Of a DNA stretch of 44,875 nucleotides, positions 17,567 to 28,398 are shown in pieces. The notes beneath the pieces were generated by a model, which ran no database searches, had not been told where the DNA came from, and saw nothing but the letters and a program-made list of their open reading frames with translations. Position numbers and translations under genes: made by a program. The first letter of the stretch is position 1; each line of letters starts with the position of its first letter. Source of the stretch: a virus; the IMG/VR virus record IMGVR_UViG_3300017773_000025, positions 1 to 44,875 of that record, one strand, 5' to 3'.

Positions 17567-20500
17567 TTAGGCTAGAGGTCCTAATCCACCATCCCTATTG
17601 GTAAGCTGTATACCGCTTCTACCAACTGATGTTTGAGTAAGAGATGGTCTTAATCCTGCAACAACTTTTTCTAAATCATTTAATCCTTTAGTAACTGTTG
17701 CTTTAGGGAATACATCTATACTTAACCTATCAGATCTATATTTAGCAGATATTTCAATATCAAATTGAACTACATCTGAATTGTTAGGATATAGATCAAA
17801 CCCAATTCTTTTAGTGTAAGTAAGATTAACCGTAGATCCTGTTTCATCTCCACCAATATTACCTAACCCTGTACCTGAAGTAGTACCGAAATAATCAGTC
17901 ATTCTATATTGAAATACTAAAGGTACACTCACAGCATTTTGTTGACCAAATTGTACAATTTCTCTAGATTGAATAGAATCACCATCTACTTGAATATTTA
18001 AATGATTATCAGCAGAAATGAATAAATAAGATCCACAGGATTGTCTTCCTAATGTATATTGATCAAAACCTTCAAATGAATTTTTTGAATTTCTACTATA
18101 ACCACCAGTAACATAACTAGCAGAAGTAGTATCCCAAAGGTTTGCTAAAGCAGCAGATGATAATGATGGGCTAGCCTGTAAACTTTGACCAGTATCAAAT
18201 GGTACTACTAATTGTGCAACACCACCAGATCCTGTTGCTAGGTTATAAAGATCTGTTACATTTTCATTTAAATAAATTCCTTGTTGTTTTCCATAAGCCT
18301 GGTCTTGTGTTAATGGTGCAAATTTAGATTGTCTAAATAATACGGCACCAGTACCATTACCTGTAGAAGAACAGTCTACGAAAGAACTAGCAGTAACAGG
18401 TAAGGTTGCAGTATCTCCAGTTAAAGCTATATAAGCATCTCTATATGCGGCATAATTAGTTAAGAAAGGGTGTGCAATTGATATAGCTAAAGTATCATCA
18501 GCAGGTACCTGTGCACCTGGAAATGATGATACGGTACTTGGTAAACCTGTAGATAAAAATCCACCACCCCAAATAAATTCTGTCGTAGGAGCAGCGACTG
18601 TAGTAGCACCAGTAGCAGCATAAAAGTTTTCTTCTGTGTCTAAGTTAAAAGTATAATTACTTTCAGGATTAATATAACTATAAAAATTACCTTCAGCTGA
18701 TACATCCGAAAATCTACTATAAATAAATTGATTCTTATTTTGTGTAGACTGGTATGGAGGTTGAGAAACCATTTGTCCATATTTTGTAGTCGATGTAGTA
18801 TCAGGATTAGTTAAAAGAATTGGTGTAAGATCATATTTACGAATAGTATTGTAATCTGAATCATCCCCTCTAAATGTAGCTCTATCATTTGACTGATTAG
18901 CTTGGCTATTATCTAACCATGAATAAGTTGCCGGTAGAATAACAGACCCATTAACCAAATCACCAACATTACCCGGCGAATATAGTCCAGGATTTTCAGA
19001 TTGTTTTACCATCCTACTTCTATTTCCTGTTATTCTTGCAATTAATTGTAGTGCAGTCTGAGATCTATTAGCAATATTAATAAAATAAGTCTTAGTTACG
19101 ATTGCTCCCCTAGGATCATCTAAACCATCAACCTCTTGAGAATAAAAACCTGCAAATACTTTTGTTGTTGCATTTCTTCTTAGATTAAAAGTATTACCAG
19201 TATCATCTACTAAAGTAGTTTGTAATTCACCTTGAGCACTACTTAATATTTCAGAAAATAAATCTAATTGATTTTGCATTTCATTTAACTTAGTAAATAA
19301 GTCAATCGGTGTTTGATTTTCTGATAAGAAACCTGAAGCAATTACTGGTGAAGAATGCGCATAATAAGTTTCGTTTGCAGTAAATGAACTACTTAAATGT
19401 TTAGGTAAATCTATTGATTCTAAATTTTCATTTAATGCAACCTGTGCTAAGTCTTCTTGGTTTTGAGCTAAGATAGATTCAATAGCACTATCAGAGCTTA
19501 AGTCCGCCGGAAACTCAACTCTTATTGGCGTACTATATTCACTCTCTAATGGATTAGATGGCCACCCAGCTTCAGAAATAGATTTTACTTCTATTTCAAC
19601 TTGTTCACCTTTTCTAATTGGAATGTCTAATTGATTTATATTAACCGATGTAGCATTATCATCATCTATAGGAGCCCACTCATATAATCCTGTTAGATTA
19701 TTTTTTATTCTTGGTCTTAATACACTATCTACAATTACATAATTAGAAAATGCGCCTTGGCTTGTACCTGAACCATCAGTGTAAGTAAATTGATCAACCG
19801 CATTTGCCGCACCATCGGCAGAAAGATATCGGTAGCGATATTGAAATTTAATTATATCTTGTATGCCAGTTTCAGCTGCAGATTTTTCTTCAGGCATTGC
19901 CCAGAATCCTCTTACTCTATATTTAGGAGTTACACTACTCACTGAGTTATCCGAAGCAAAAGAATCAATTTCTGTAACAACCGAAGCATATAGTTTTGCC
20001 TGTGAAGCTCTTTCTGTAATTAAACCTTGTAAAGCATTTTTATCTGAATCTCTTTCAACCTCAGTAGTATAATTGGTAGTCTGTATTTTTGTTCTGCTCT
20101 GAGAAATTGCAACATCCAATTCACTTAATGTAGATTGAATAGTATTTTTTTGATTATTTAAATCTTTAAGTTGAACTATAGCATCTGAATTACTTACTTG
20201 ACCATTAATTAAACTTACTGTAAAATCATCAGGGCTTAAAACTGGAACATTAGGAATTATACCTTCTCTACTTGTTGGAAACTTATCTTGAGCAAACGAT
20301 AGAAGATATCTACCAAAATCAACAGCATTCTGTTGGTAATAATTTGCTAAAGTTTGTTCACCACCAGAAGAATCAATTGTTGTTAAATTATTTGTATAAA
20401 AACCACTTCCTGGTGACCAATTAACTGCAGGTATTTTTGAATCAGGATCAATAGGCTTTAAAAAGGTTACACACCTTTCATTAAAACCAACAGTAACATC

Positions 20501-21454
20501 CACTTCTAAACTATCACTTAATGCAGAACCTATTTTTAAAACATCAGCTCCAATACTTATTGTTCTAGAACCTTCTTGTAATCTTACGATAACAGAATTA
20601 GTACTCGTATCAATCTGTGTAACAGTATATCGTGTATCGATGGGTGTAGAGACAACCTCTAAACTATCACCAACTTTAAGTTGTACTGTATCAGGAAAAT
20701 CAGCCTCAGCATCTGTATAAAAGATTTTGTTTAATTTATACAATTTTTGAACAACTGTTTGTTCAACTCCATTAACTGTTTCAGTAACACTTTCTTCACC
20801 TATTCTTATTACACTAAAATTACCTGAAAATCTTTTATCTCGTGGTGGTAAATCTACAACAGCTTCATCTAATACATAAGATATATTCTTTTCTACAATT
20901 TCTTGTAAAAATGTATCATAATCAATTGCAGCATTTCCACTATATTGAGATTCAAAAAAGTTAATTTTACTTTGTGAGTTAGTATCTAAAATATATCTCT
21001 GTACTATGGCTCTTTCTGTATCAATTGGCGCTTGTCCAGTTATATCAAAAGAAACATACAATAAAGGATTAATTAATTCTTCAAAAAACCAATTAGGTTT
21101 AATGTCAAATTGATTAATAGAATTTATAGCAGTTAAGTCTTGTGCTTCAACTGGTAATTTAGCTAAAACCAATTTTCTAAATGTTCCGTCTGCTAACCTA
21201 ATAGAACTGTTAGCATCATTAAAATTGGTTAGGGTATTAATATTAGTCTGTAGTCTATCAACCGAGTTTTTAAGAAATCCAAAACTTGGAATAGTAATCC
21301 TAGAATTTGTGCCATCATTATTCTGAATATTAACAGTTACCGAATCTCTACTTGAGGTGATCGCCTGATTAACTTTCTCAAAGCTCTCCAGTGAATTGTT
21401 AAAAAGTCTTAACAGTTCTGGGAGCATTGTTTGTATTGAATTATTTTCAGCCAT
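17567..21454 (-). CDS. Large structural protein with coiled coil and Fn3-like domain (1295 aa)
   Basis: The 1295-residue protein begins AENNSIQTMLPELLRLFNNS, a helical N-terminus. A predicted coiled coil lies at about 425-500 (LKDLNNQKNTIQSTLSELDV and following), then a region with fibronectin type III-like spacing (about 510-660, YRVRGFWAMPEE ... VEIEVKSISEAGWPSNPLES). The C-terminal half is Ser/Thr/Gly/Asn-rich beta structure ending TNRDGGLGPLA. It is likely part of the outer baseplate or a fibre, since it follows a 706-aa coiled-coil protein and precedes the 1595-aa protein, all minus strand with gaps under 50 nt. The Fn3-like call is by eye. Confidence 0.58.
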   Translation of the reverse strand: MAENNSIQTMLPELLRLFNNSLESFEKVNQAITSSRDSVTVNIQNNDGTNSRITIPSFGFLKNSVDRLQTNINTLTNFNDANSSIRLADGTFRKLVLAKLPVEAQDLTAINSINQFDIKPNWFFEELINPLLYVSFDITGQAPIDTERAIVQRYILDTNSQSKINFFESQYSGNAAIDYDTFLQEIVEKNISYVLDEAVVDLPPRDKRFSGNFSVIRIGEESVTETVNGVEQTVVQKLYKLNKIFYTDAEADFPDTVQLKVGDSLEVVSTPIDTRYTVTQIDTSTNSVIVRLQEGSRTISIGADVLKIGSALSDSLEVDVTVGFNERCVTFLKPIDPDSKIPAVNWSPGSGFYTNNLTTIDSSGGEQTLANYYQQNAVDFGRYLLSFAQDKFPTSREGIIPNVPVLSPDDFTVSLINGQVSNSDAIVQLKDLNNQKNTIQSTLSELDVAISQSRTKIQTTNYTTEVERDSDKNALQGLITERASQAKLYASVVTEIDSFASDNSVSSVTPKYRVRGFWAMPEEKSAAETGIQDIIKFQYRYRYLSADGAANAVDQFTYTDGSGTSQGAFSNYVIVDSVLRPRIKNNLTGLYEWAPIDDDNATSVNINQLDIPIRKGEQVEIEVKSISEAGWPSNPLESEYSTPIRVEFPADLSSDSAIESILAQNQEDLAQVALNENLESIDLPKHLSSSFTANETYYAHSSPVIASGFLSENQTPIDLFTKLNEMQNQLDLFSEILSSAQGELQTTLVDDTGNTFNLRRNATTKVFAGFYSQEVDGLDDPRGAIVTKTYFINIANRSQTALQLIARITGNRSRMVKQSENPGLYSPGNVGDLVNGSVILPATYSWLDNSQANQSNDRATFRGDDSDYNTIRKYDLTPILLTNPDTTSTTKYGQMVSQPPYQSTQNKNQFIYSRFSDVSAEGNFYSYINPESNYTFNLDTEENFYAATGATTVAAPTTEFIWGGGFLSTGLPSTVSSFPGAQVPADDTLAISIAHPFLTNYAAYRDAYIALTGDTATLPVTASSFVDCSSTGNGTGAVLFRQSKFAPLTQDQAYGKQQGIYLNENVTDLYNLATGSGGVAQLVVPFDTGQSLQASPSLSSAALANLWDTTSASYVTGGYSRNSKNSFEGFDQYTLGRQSCGSYLFISADNHLNIQVDGDSIQSREIVQFGQQNAVSVPLVFQYRMTDYFGTTSGTGLGNIGGDETGSTVNLTYTKRIGFDLYPNNSDVVQFDIEISAKYRSDRLSIDVFPKATVTKGLNDLEKVVAGLRPSLTQTSVGRSGIQLTNRDGGLGPLA

Positions 21455-21477
21455 TATCTAGGTTTCAATTTTATTAT

Positions 21478-23598
21478 TTATTTAACTATATCATAAACGA
21501 AATTTAGTACTCCTTGCTCTGTACAAATCAGATCAATAATTGGAAGAGTACTTAAATCTCCATTAGGTATAGTTGCAGCCAATTTACCAAATGAACCTGT
21601 ATTAAGTCTACTTGGTGAATCGGTATATATTTTTATATTTCTGGATCCTAAAAGAGGAACATTATTAAATGTTAATCTTAATGTTTGTCCAGTTCTCCAT
21701 TGAACATCTGTATCATCGATATAAATAGATAAATCTCCGGCGGCTTGGTTTATAGTATCTAACCTTAACATATTTGTGTATGTTCCTAAGTCTGCAAATA
21801 CTCTAGGATTTACAACATTTAAGTTTAGTGGTGCAGTTGCAGTAATTTGTACATTCCCTGCATCTAACGGAACCATTAAGTTGTATGCCTGTACAGCATT
21901 AGATATTTGTATTTGATTAGGTGTATTGGTATTTACTGTAATTCCTGTACCTTGTCTCACTACATCAGTATTATATTGTAAAGTAGTTGCAACTTCTCCG
22001 TTTGCTAAATTTTGAATCTCTTCAGAATTTTTAGCAATTAAATCTAATAATGTAGTACTACTTGCAAATGCTAATGATGCATTATCAATTTGAGTTTGTA
22101 AATTATTAATTTGGCTTTGTAAGAAAGCAGAAGTACTAACAGAATTAAGAGTATTTTCAACAGCAGCTAATCTTAATTCAATATCAGCCAATTCTAATTG
22201 CTGTCTTTGGAATATCTGAGCCGATGCTTGAAGTTGAGCAGATGCATCTGAAAATAACCCCATTGAAAAAGTATTATAATCATTTACAATTGTATCAATA
22301 CCAGCAGTTCCTGGTGAAGCATCAAATCTTAAATTAAGTTTAAAACCATAACTATTACCATTCTGCCCAGTTACACGATTAGGTTTAAATTTTGGATATC
22401 TTTGAATGAAACCACCATCTGTTGTTGGTGTAACATTATCTAAAACTAAAATACCATATAAGTTAGTTTTTGTCTTAGAAGAATCACTTAAGTCTACCAT
22501 ATCATAATAAATCAATACAGCATTGAATTCAAATGACTCTGCTAAATCTGTACCATTAAATTGTGGAATAGTACTTATAGTTGCATCTGAGGTTATTTGT
22601 TGATAATCATTAGGATTAAAATCTACACTAATTCCATCAAACTCAGATCTTACATATGCCGAACCAGTATAACCTGTTGGATCATTATAGTCGGCTGGAT
22701 ATTTTCGTATGTTAACATTGGCAGTACTTGTAAATGTGGTAGGTTCTGTAAAATAAGAATCCGTTGCAGTTGGTGGAGTTGGCTCGTCCATCCAGTTAGC
22801 ATTAGGATCTGTATACCCTGCTGCATTAGGTCCTTGTAATGCTTGATCATAATCATAGAAAGCAAATATGTCTAATCCTTGAGGATGAACTGTTGCACTA
22901 TTTCTTCCAGCTATATATTCGGCATTAGGGCCTGTACCAGTGATTCTTAATGAAGGTTGATAATTATTATCAGATACAGAATCAAAGAGGATTGTAGGTG
23001 TTCTACCTACCTCTGTTGGTACATTAATATATAATTCTGTATATGCCTCTCCGGCTTTATCTACATTATTTACAATATCAATTTCACCAATGTATCTAAC
23101 TACTCTTCTATATTGTCGAGTACCTTCTAATACTTCATCTTCTTCTACAAATCTAGGTGTTGTTACACCAGTTGATTTCTCTAATGCAGAAGCTTCTCTA
23201 AACCTCATGGCACCACATTCTTTAAGCCACTTAAAGAATACTCTTTCTGAAACAGTTAGGTTTGTTGTGTTATCATATGTAGAATCACTAAGTATAAGTT
23301 CTTCAATATTCAGCGCATAATTCTGAAGACTCTCAGTAAAGTTAACATTAGGATCACCTTTTAACCCACCATTCCATATTGCACCATCTATCGTATCAAA
23401 CTGCATATAGTTTTCAAACGAGCCATAGTCTAATGGTAATCTATCAAAATCTGGTAGATTAAGAAGCACAAACTTAGAAAAGACTAATTTTAACTCATCG
23501 TTATTGAGAGTTCTAGATAAGTCTTTAGCAGATGAAGAGAACGTGTAAAATGTTCCCCCGTCTGCTTGCGGAGTTCTGATTAAGGGCGTTGTTGCCAT
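21478..23598 (-). CDS. Coiled-coil structural protein (706 aa)
   Basis: A 706-residue protein with a globular N-terminal half, a Pro/Thr/Asn-rich section (about 265-310), an alanine-rich coiled coil with clear heptads (about 450-530, for example LELADIELRLAAVENTLNSV), and a C-terminal beta domain ending TEQGVLNFVYDIVK. This order (globular, helical rod, beta tip) is typical of trimeric fibres or baseplate whiskers. It follows the 214-aa fibre-like gene by 22 nt. No family was recognised. Confidence 0.58.
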   Translation of the reverse strand: MATTPLIRTPQADGGTFYTFSSSAKDLSRTLNNDELKLVFSKFVLLNLPDFDRLPLDYGSFENYMQFDTIDGAIWNGGLKGDPNVNFTESLQNYALNIEELILSDSTYDNTTNLTVSERVFFKWLKECGAMRFREASALEKSTGVTTPRFVEEDEVLEGTRQYRRVVRYIGEIDIVNNVDKAGEAYTELYINVPTEVGRTPTILFDSVSDNNYQPSLRITGTGPNAEYIAGRNSATVHPQGLDIFAFYDYDQALQGPNAAGYTDPNANWMDEPTPPTATDSYFTEPTTFTSTANVNIRKYPADYNDPTGYTGSAYVRSEFDGISVDFNPNDYQQITSDATISTIPQFNGTDLAESFEFNAVLIYYDMVDLSDSSKTKTNLYGILVLDNVTPTTDGGFIQRYPKFKPNRVTGQNGNSYGFKLNLRFDASPGTAGIDTIVNDYNTFSMGLFSDASAQLQASAQIFQRQQLELADIELRLAAVENTLNSVSTSAFLQSQINNLQTQIDNASLAFASSTTLLDLIAKNSEEIQNLANGEVATTLQYNTDVVRQGTGITVNTNTPNQIQISNAVQAYNLMVPLDAGNVQITATAPLNLNVVNPRVFADLGTYTNMLRLDTINQAAGDLSIYIDDTDVQWRTGQTLRLTFNNVPLLGSRNIKIYTDSPSRLNTGSFGKLAATIPNGDLSTLPIIDLICTEQGVLNFVYDIVK

Positions 23599-23620
23599 GT
23601 ATTTTTTCTTTCTTTAATTA

Positions 23621-24265
23621 TTATGATAATGTATATCCTTGTCCTCCAACTATGTACCAAACTGGAACGCCTGATCCATTGTCAATTGCTAAAAGATGTA
23701 CACTTTCCCCTATTGCATTTAAACTTATAACATCGGTTGCTCCCGTTGTTACTATATTACTTGCGATACCCTGTATCGTCACTGTACCACTACCTTCAGT
23801 ACAAACAAAGAATATTTCTTGTCCTATACTTCCGCTATATAAAGTAAGAGCTAATGTAGAAGTAATATCCGTGTTACCAACCCTATTTATTGAATAAGGT
23901 GGAATCGCAGTACTATTACCAACATTAATAGCCATTCCTGATCCAGCTGTGGTATCATTAAGAGTAGTAGGGTTTGTATCATTTCTAAATACACCACCAC
24001 CTGTCATATTTAAATTACCAGTCATTTTAACATTTGTCAAAATATCAAAAGTACTAGCATTTATATCAAGTAATATTGTACTTAACCCAACTCTCAATGC
24101 TTCAGTTGAAAGATTGTTTAAATTAGTGATCGTACCTGCAGTTGGGGCAAAGTATACCTCCATTGCATTAATCTCACTAGCAAGAACATTAAAGTTATCA
24201 TTAATTACTAACCTCGATCCTGATAAAGAATCGGTTCCTAAAATTTCTGTTACGCTGATTGCCAT
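23621..24265 (-). CDS. Short fibre-like protein sharing an N-terminal module with the Hint fibre
   Basis: A 214-residue protein. Its N-terminus (AISVTEILGTDSLSG ... NDNFNVLASEIN) resembles the start of the 991-aa fibre (PITIQEIIASDTISQ ... TNFNFDQLL). The middle has beta-fibre repeats (NLNMTGGGVFRNDTNPTTL) and the C-terminus forms a compact beta domain (GQEIFFVCTEGSGTVTIQG, then VWYIVGGQGY) of the kind found at phage fibre tips. It is probably a small spike or short tail fibre. It sits 2 nt after the 1374-aa gene. Confidence 0.58.
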   Translation of the reverse strand: MAISVTEILGTDSLSGSRLVINDNFNVLASEINAMEVYFAPTAGTITNLNNLSTEALRVGLSTILLDINASTFDILTNVKMTGNLNMTGGGVFRNDTNPTTLNDTTAGSGMAINVGNSTAIPPYSINRVGNTDITSTLALTLYSGSIGQEIFFVCTEGSGTVTIQGIASNIVTTGATDVISLNAIGESVHLLAIDNGSGVPVWYIVGGQGYTLS

Positions 24266-24267
24266 TT

Positions 24268-27200
24268 TTATTTTATTTGTTTTATATTTAAGATATTTCT
24301 ACCCTTTTTATATTTATTCCCATTCGTATCAGTAAGTTCTAATGTTATCATATACTTTCCTGGGTCTTTAAAAAGATATGTTAGATACTTGCTTTCAAAA
24401 TATATATCAGCCACGGATGAGTTAGTAGTATTGGAGATAGTCCATCTAGGAGCATCCTTTCCAACTATTCTACATTTATCATAGACAAACATCGCCCATG
24501 TCATCGGTGGTAATACTTTTCCATCATTAATAAACTTAGCAGTTCCCCATGTAGGATTGCTAGTTATACTTTGGCTTGATTTATAAATTCTACTTAAACA
24601 ATCTACATTCCCTCCAATTGGATCTATTTCAAATGGTACATAGCCAGATTTTGCTGATGATTTAAATATTTGATCTAGTATTGTTGTACTAGGTGTAGCC
24701 AAGAGCTTACTTATATAATTTGTATAAAGAGCATGTCCTAAAGGATTCTGTGAAGCAACCAATGCAGGAGTTGACGCAGTCCATTCTGGTGCCAAAGTTC
24801 CACCACTTACATAAGTAGCTATAAAATTCCACTCCGCATAAATTAACAAGAACAAATATTCTCTCATTAACAATGCGTTATATTCATTAGTAGATTGTCC
24901 TGGTTGTTGAACATAACCAGAAGTATCAAATGTACCATTATTAATTGCTTCTGACATTGCAGTAAAGGTTGGACCTGATGGTGATGTTTGATTAAATACA
25001 TTAGGATATGCACCAGGTAAACCAAAAGTAGTTATTGTATGTAAAACATGCTCTATTACTTCTGTGATCTGACTACTAACAGAAGAACTAGGATTTTCCC
25101 ATACAAAATCTACATTAGCATTGGTATCATTTGTATTATCCCAACCTGGGTATGTTCCTAAAACTGGAAGATAAGCAAACATTCCAAGATAACCTATTCT
25201 TTGAATAGTTCTTTTAGATTGCATAGATTGCAAAACTGCTGCTTGTTTATCGTAAGTAATTCCTGTAGCATTAGGATCTAATATCATCTCAATAGTTCTT
25301 GCAACCTTTTCAACAAATTTATCTGATACTGCTACGTTTGAACCACCCAATGCAGGTAGTGCTACTAAAGTCATTCCATTTATTGCAAGAGATCTATCAA
25401 AAGGTGGATATAAAGTAGTTGGAGATAATGGTCCACCAAAATAATCTGTTGTGTTTCCTGTACCACTTGCACAAACTCTAATACCGTTTGTATCTACAAT
25501 GTCAACCGACTTAAAGTCTCCATGTTTTCCAAAGTATCTAGATACTGCTTGAACAAACATTTCGTTATTAGAAGAATTTAGAACTAAATTGTAAACATAT
25601 TTATTAATGATAGAATTTGTACTAACATTTAGTTGATTAACTGCATCGCCTAATGTTGTAGTAGTAGCATTAAAGAAATGAGTACCAACTTGATCATTTC
25701 TATCCATAATTCTTAAATAAGTATTAGGCTTCATTTCACTAAATTGGAAAAATGCTGGGGTATCACCTGTCGTAGCTGTCATATCCCACCATAAATGAAA
25801 ACCATTATTCCATGTACAACTTCTGTCATTTAAATTCTTCCATTGATAAGGTCCGCTAAAACTAGCTTTACCATCGTTTTGATAATTTAATAATTGAAAA
25901 TCTGTACTAGTACCAATGCCGAATGTATTTAAGATTGCATTAACCCTATCAAGAGAATCATATAAACTTGGAGTTTCTTCATCCCACGTTACTTTAGGTG
26001 ATATTGGAATATCCCATAATGATCCATAATTTTTCCAAGTATACTTTCCTTCACTGCTCCAGGTATAAGTTCTTTTTCTACCTTGGTACCATCCTGAATA
26101 TTCTACTTCTCTAGCCTCTACACAGATAGCACTTTCTTTTACTGATGATGAAATATTATTATATAAATCAAACAGCTTCATTTCAACATTATAAGTTCCA
26201 ACATAAGGTAATGTTATAGGAAGAGTTCCATATTGTCCGATAGTACCTCTTATTTGAAAAAAGTAAGAAGGAGATACATCGGATGCCTCTTTAAAAATTG
26301 TCCATTCTATTTCTGAGAAATTCCCAGACTCTAATCCTTGCCAAGTAAATAAAGTTTCTCCTGGTAATTGAATATCAGTAAATTGACCACCGCTTGCAGG
26401 GTTAGCTAAAGTAACTGAAGCAACAAATCTATTTACGTCATTACCATAACCTCTAATACATGGACCTATATCATTAGTAACCTGAGACCAATCAAAAAAT
26501 AACCAAGGATCTGTTTGTGTAGTTTTTAGCGCAGCCACTTGATTAAAAATAGAAGTAGTGATTGATTGTATAGTATCACCAAAAACAACAGTATGAGTAG
26601 CAGAGGTTCCAGTAGCAGGGTCACTTAAAGTATAAACATCCCCAACATTTGCACCCTGAACATTAAAATCAAAAGTAAAGAAGTCATTAGCATTTGTTAA
26701 CTGCTCCCAAGTGCTATCAATATTATCCCAGGTTAAATTATTAAAACTATCATTGGTTAATGTAACTAATGCACCTGATTTAACACCCGGTTGATCTGGT
26801 AAGTATTCTGAAGAATATCCTTGCTTATAATCTAAACCTGCCGTTTTATTTAAATTAGGAGCATATCTTGCAAAGTAAGCAGCATAAACTCCAGCTACAG
26901 ATTGTATAGAAACATTTCCACCATCTTGTAAAGCACCAAGTACGCTATTAGGATCTGGTCCAATTGGAGGTGGTGGTAATACTTGTCCTGGTACATAATC
27001 CATAACCATGTTTCTACCAACTGCGTATTTACCTCCAGCTAATGGAGCTATGTAAGCATTACAAAAATTAATTATAGCTTGTCCCACTACAGCTGCTTCT
27101 TCTAAGCAGAAAGAATCAAATGTTCTTAAATCTTCTATATATGTACATGTTGCGGGCGCTACTTTAAAATCAGTGTTAATACCAGCATTAATAGTATTAG

Positions 27201-28392
27201 TATCATTTCTACTTATAGTATTTGTGACTTCTAATAAACCAAAGAAATCTGCCTCGGCAGTAATACCTTTTATATGAGCATTAAGTGGAAGATATTCTTT
27301 TTCTAATTTTCTTTTTAAACCAAACAACTTAATTAAGATTTCTTCAATTGTGAAATCTTGTAATTCTTCAGTGACTGGTAAATCCTCATCAGTATACTTA
27401 TTAGGAACTATTTTATTAATTCTATAAATAAGTTCAAACATACTAGTCTTCCTAAAGTTTTTATTAGGTAAAGTTATCTTCCTATCATCAAACTGAGCAG
27501 TAGGAGAAAACAAATCTACATCTCTACTCATAATGTACTTTCCAAACTGTGGAGAATTAGCATTTACATTTTTCCAAAATTCTGCTAATTTTAAATTATC
27601 ATATCCAAAAAATTTAATAGCATTAATCAAACCTTTATATGAACCGATGAAAGGATATATGTTACTACCTTCCATCATAATTTCTTTACGCTTAAGATTA
27701 ATCTCTACGTAATCAGGTAATACTTCCTTTATATTTGTTTCTCTAAATACTGAGCTATCAGATGCAATAACATTATAACCCATATTTTGAGTCATAACTC
27801 TTAATCTTTCATCTTCTTCAATACTTTCAGCATATACCATAAATTCACCAACAGTAGTGTTAGTACATTTATCAGTTATAACTAATTTTCTTCTATATGT
27901 ATTTTCTTTTGGTGAAGAGAATGCTAAATCAATTTGTAATGCTTCAGATTTAATTTTATCAGTGATTATAAATCCGTCAGGATCCAAAGTTTGATTAGGA
28001 TCATATTGTAAAGGTGCAATCATTTTATCAACCTTTATAAGAGGAGGTCCGTCAGGTTCTTGAACTAATGCTGATTGAGTACCTGTGTTAAAGTCTTTAT
28101 TAAATTGAAAAAGAATTATTTCATCGGGCTGTGTAGTATCCCAACTAACATCCCAGTTACAAGTTTGGTCAGTTGCAGGTTCTATTTGTGTATGAGGATA
28201 ACCAAACAGAAAAGCACCACTCGTTGAATCTTTTAGTTTCTGTAGAATAAATATTTGACCTACTTCAAATAAGTCAATAGAAACTTGAGGCAAAAAGATA
28301 TCACCAGTCCACTTATCAGCAGCACTGTCATATTGCATGTTGTAATTCTTCCCTTGTTTATCGAAGAAATATAAATGTTGCCAATTAGCCAC
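24268..28392 (-). CDS. Probable baseplate wedge protein in gp7 position (1374 aa)
   Basis: A 1374-residue protein located right after gp6 and an 89-aa gene, where T4 has wedge protein gp7 (1032 aa). The segment NIYPFIGSYKGLINAIKFFG (about 240-260) resembles the KGT/KGIxxxxxFxF motif shared by gp7- and gpI-type wedge proteins. PKD/Ig-like beta-sandwich stretches occur near 730 (YVGTYNVEMKLFDLYNN) and at the C-terminus (DPGKYMITLELTDTNGNKYK). It would link the inner baseplate to the outer rim. The start codon is GTG at 28392, 6 nt after the upstream stop, with no ATG available nearby. The gp7 assignment rests on synteny and a short motif. Confidence 0.6.
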   Translation of the reverse strand: MANWQHLYFFDKQGKNYNMQYDSAADKWTGDIFLPQVSIDLFEVGQIFILQKLKDSTSGAFLFGYPHTQIEPATDQTCNWDVSWDTTQPDEIILFQFNKDFNTGTQSALVQEPDGPPLIKVDKMIAPLQYDPNQTLDPDGFIITDKIKSEALQIDLAFSSPKENTYRRKLVITDKCTNTTVGEFMVYAESIEEDERLRVMTQNMGYNVIASDSSVFRETNIKEVLPDYVEINLKRKEIMMEGSNIYPFIGSYKGLINAIKFFGYDNLKLAEFWKNVNANSPQFGKYIMSRDVDLFSPTAQFDDRKITLPNKNFRKTSMFELIYRINKIVPNKYTDEDLPVTEELQDFTIEEILIKLFGLKRKLEKEYLPLNAHIKGITAEADFFGLLEVTNTISRNDTNTINAGINTDFKVAPATCTYIEDLRTFDSFCLEEAAVVGQAIINFCNAYIAPLAGGKYAVGRNMVMDYVPGQVLPPPPIGPDPNSVLGALQDGGNVSIQSVAGVYAAYFARYAPNLNKTAGLDYKQGYSSEYLPDQPGVKSGALVTLTNDSFNNLTWDNIDSTWEQLTNANDFFTFDFNVQGANVGDVYTLSDPATGTSATHTVVFGDTIQSITTSIFNQVAALKTTQTDPWLFFDWSQVTNDIGPCIRGYGNDVNRFVASVTLANPASGGQFTDIQLPGETLFTWQGLESGNFSEIEWTIFKEASDVSPSYFFQIRGTIGQYGTLPITLPYVGTYNVEMKLFDLYNNISSSVKESAICVEAREVEYSGWYQGRKRTYTWSSEGKYTWKNYGSLWDIPISPKVTWDEETPSLYDSLDRVNAILNTFGIGTSTDFQLLNYQNDGKASFSGPYQWKNLNDRSCTWNNGFHLWWDMTATTGDTPAFFQFSEMKPNTYLRIMDRNDQVGTHFFNATTTTLGDAVNQLNVSTNSIINKYVYNLVLNSSNNEMFVQAVSRYFGKHGDFKSVDIVDTNGIRVCASGTGNTTDYFGGPLSPTTLYPPFDRSLAINGMTLVALPALGGSNVAVSDKFVEKVARTIEMILDPNATGITYDKQAAVLQSMQSKRTIQRIGYLGMFAYLPVLGTYPGWDNTNDTNANVDFVWENPSSSVSSQITEVIEHVLHTITTFGLPGAYPNVFNQTSPSGPTFTAMSEAINNGTFDTSGYVQQPGQSTNEYNALLMREYLFLLIYAEWNFIATYVSGGTLAPEWTASTPALVASQNPLGHALYTNYISKLLATPSTTILDQIFKSSAKSGYVPFEIDPIGGNVDCLSRIYKSSQSITSNPTWGTAKFINDGKVLPPMTWAMFVYDKCRIVGKDAPRWTISNTTNSSVADIYFESKYLTYLFKDPGKYMITLELTDTNGNKYKKGRNILNIKQIK

Positions 28393-28398
28393 GACTTA

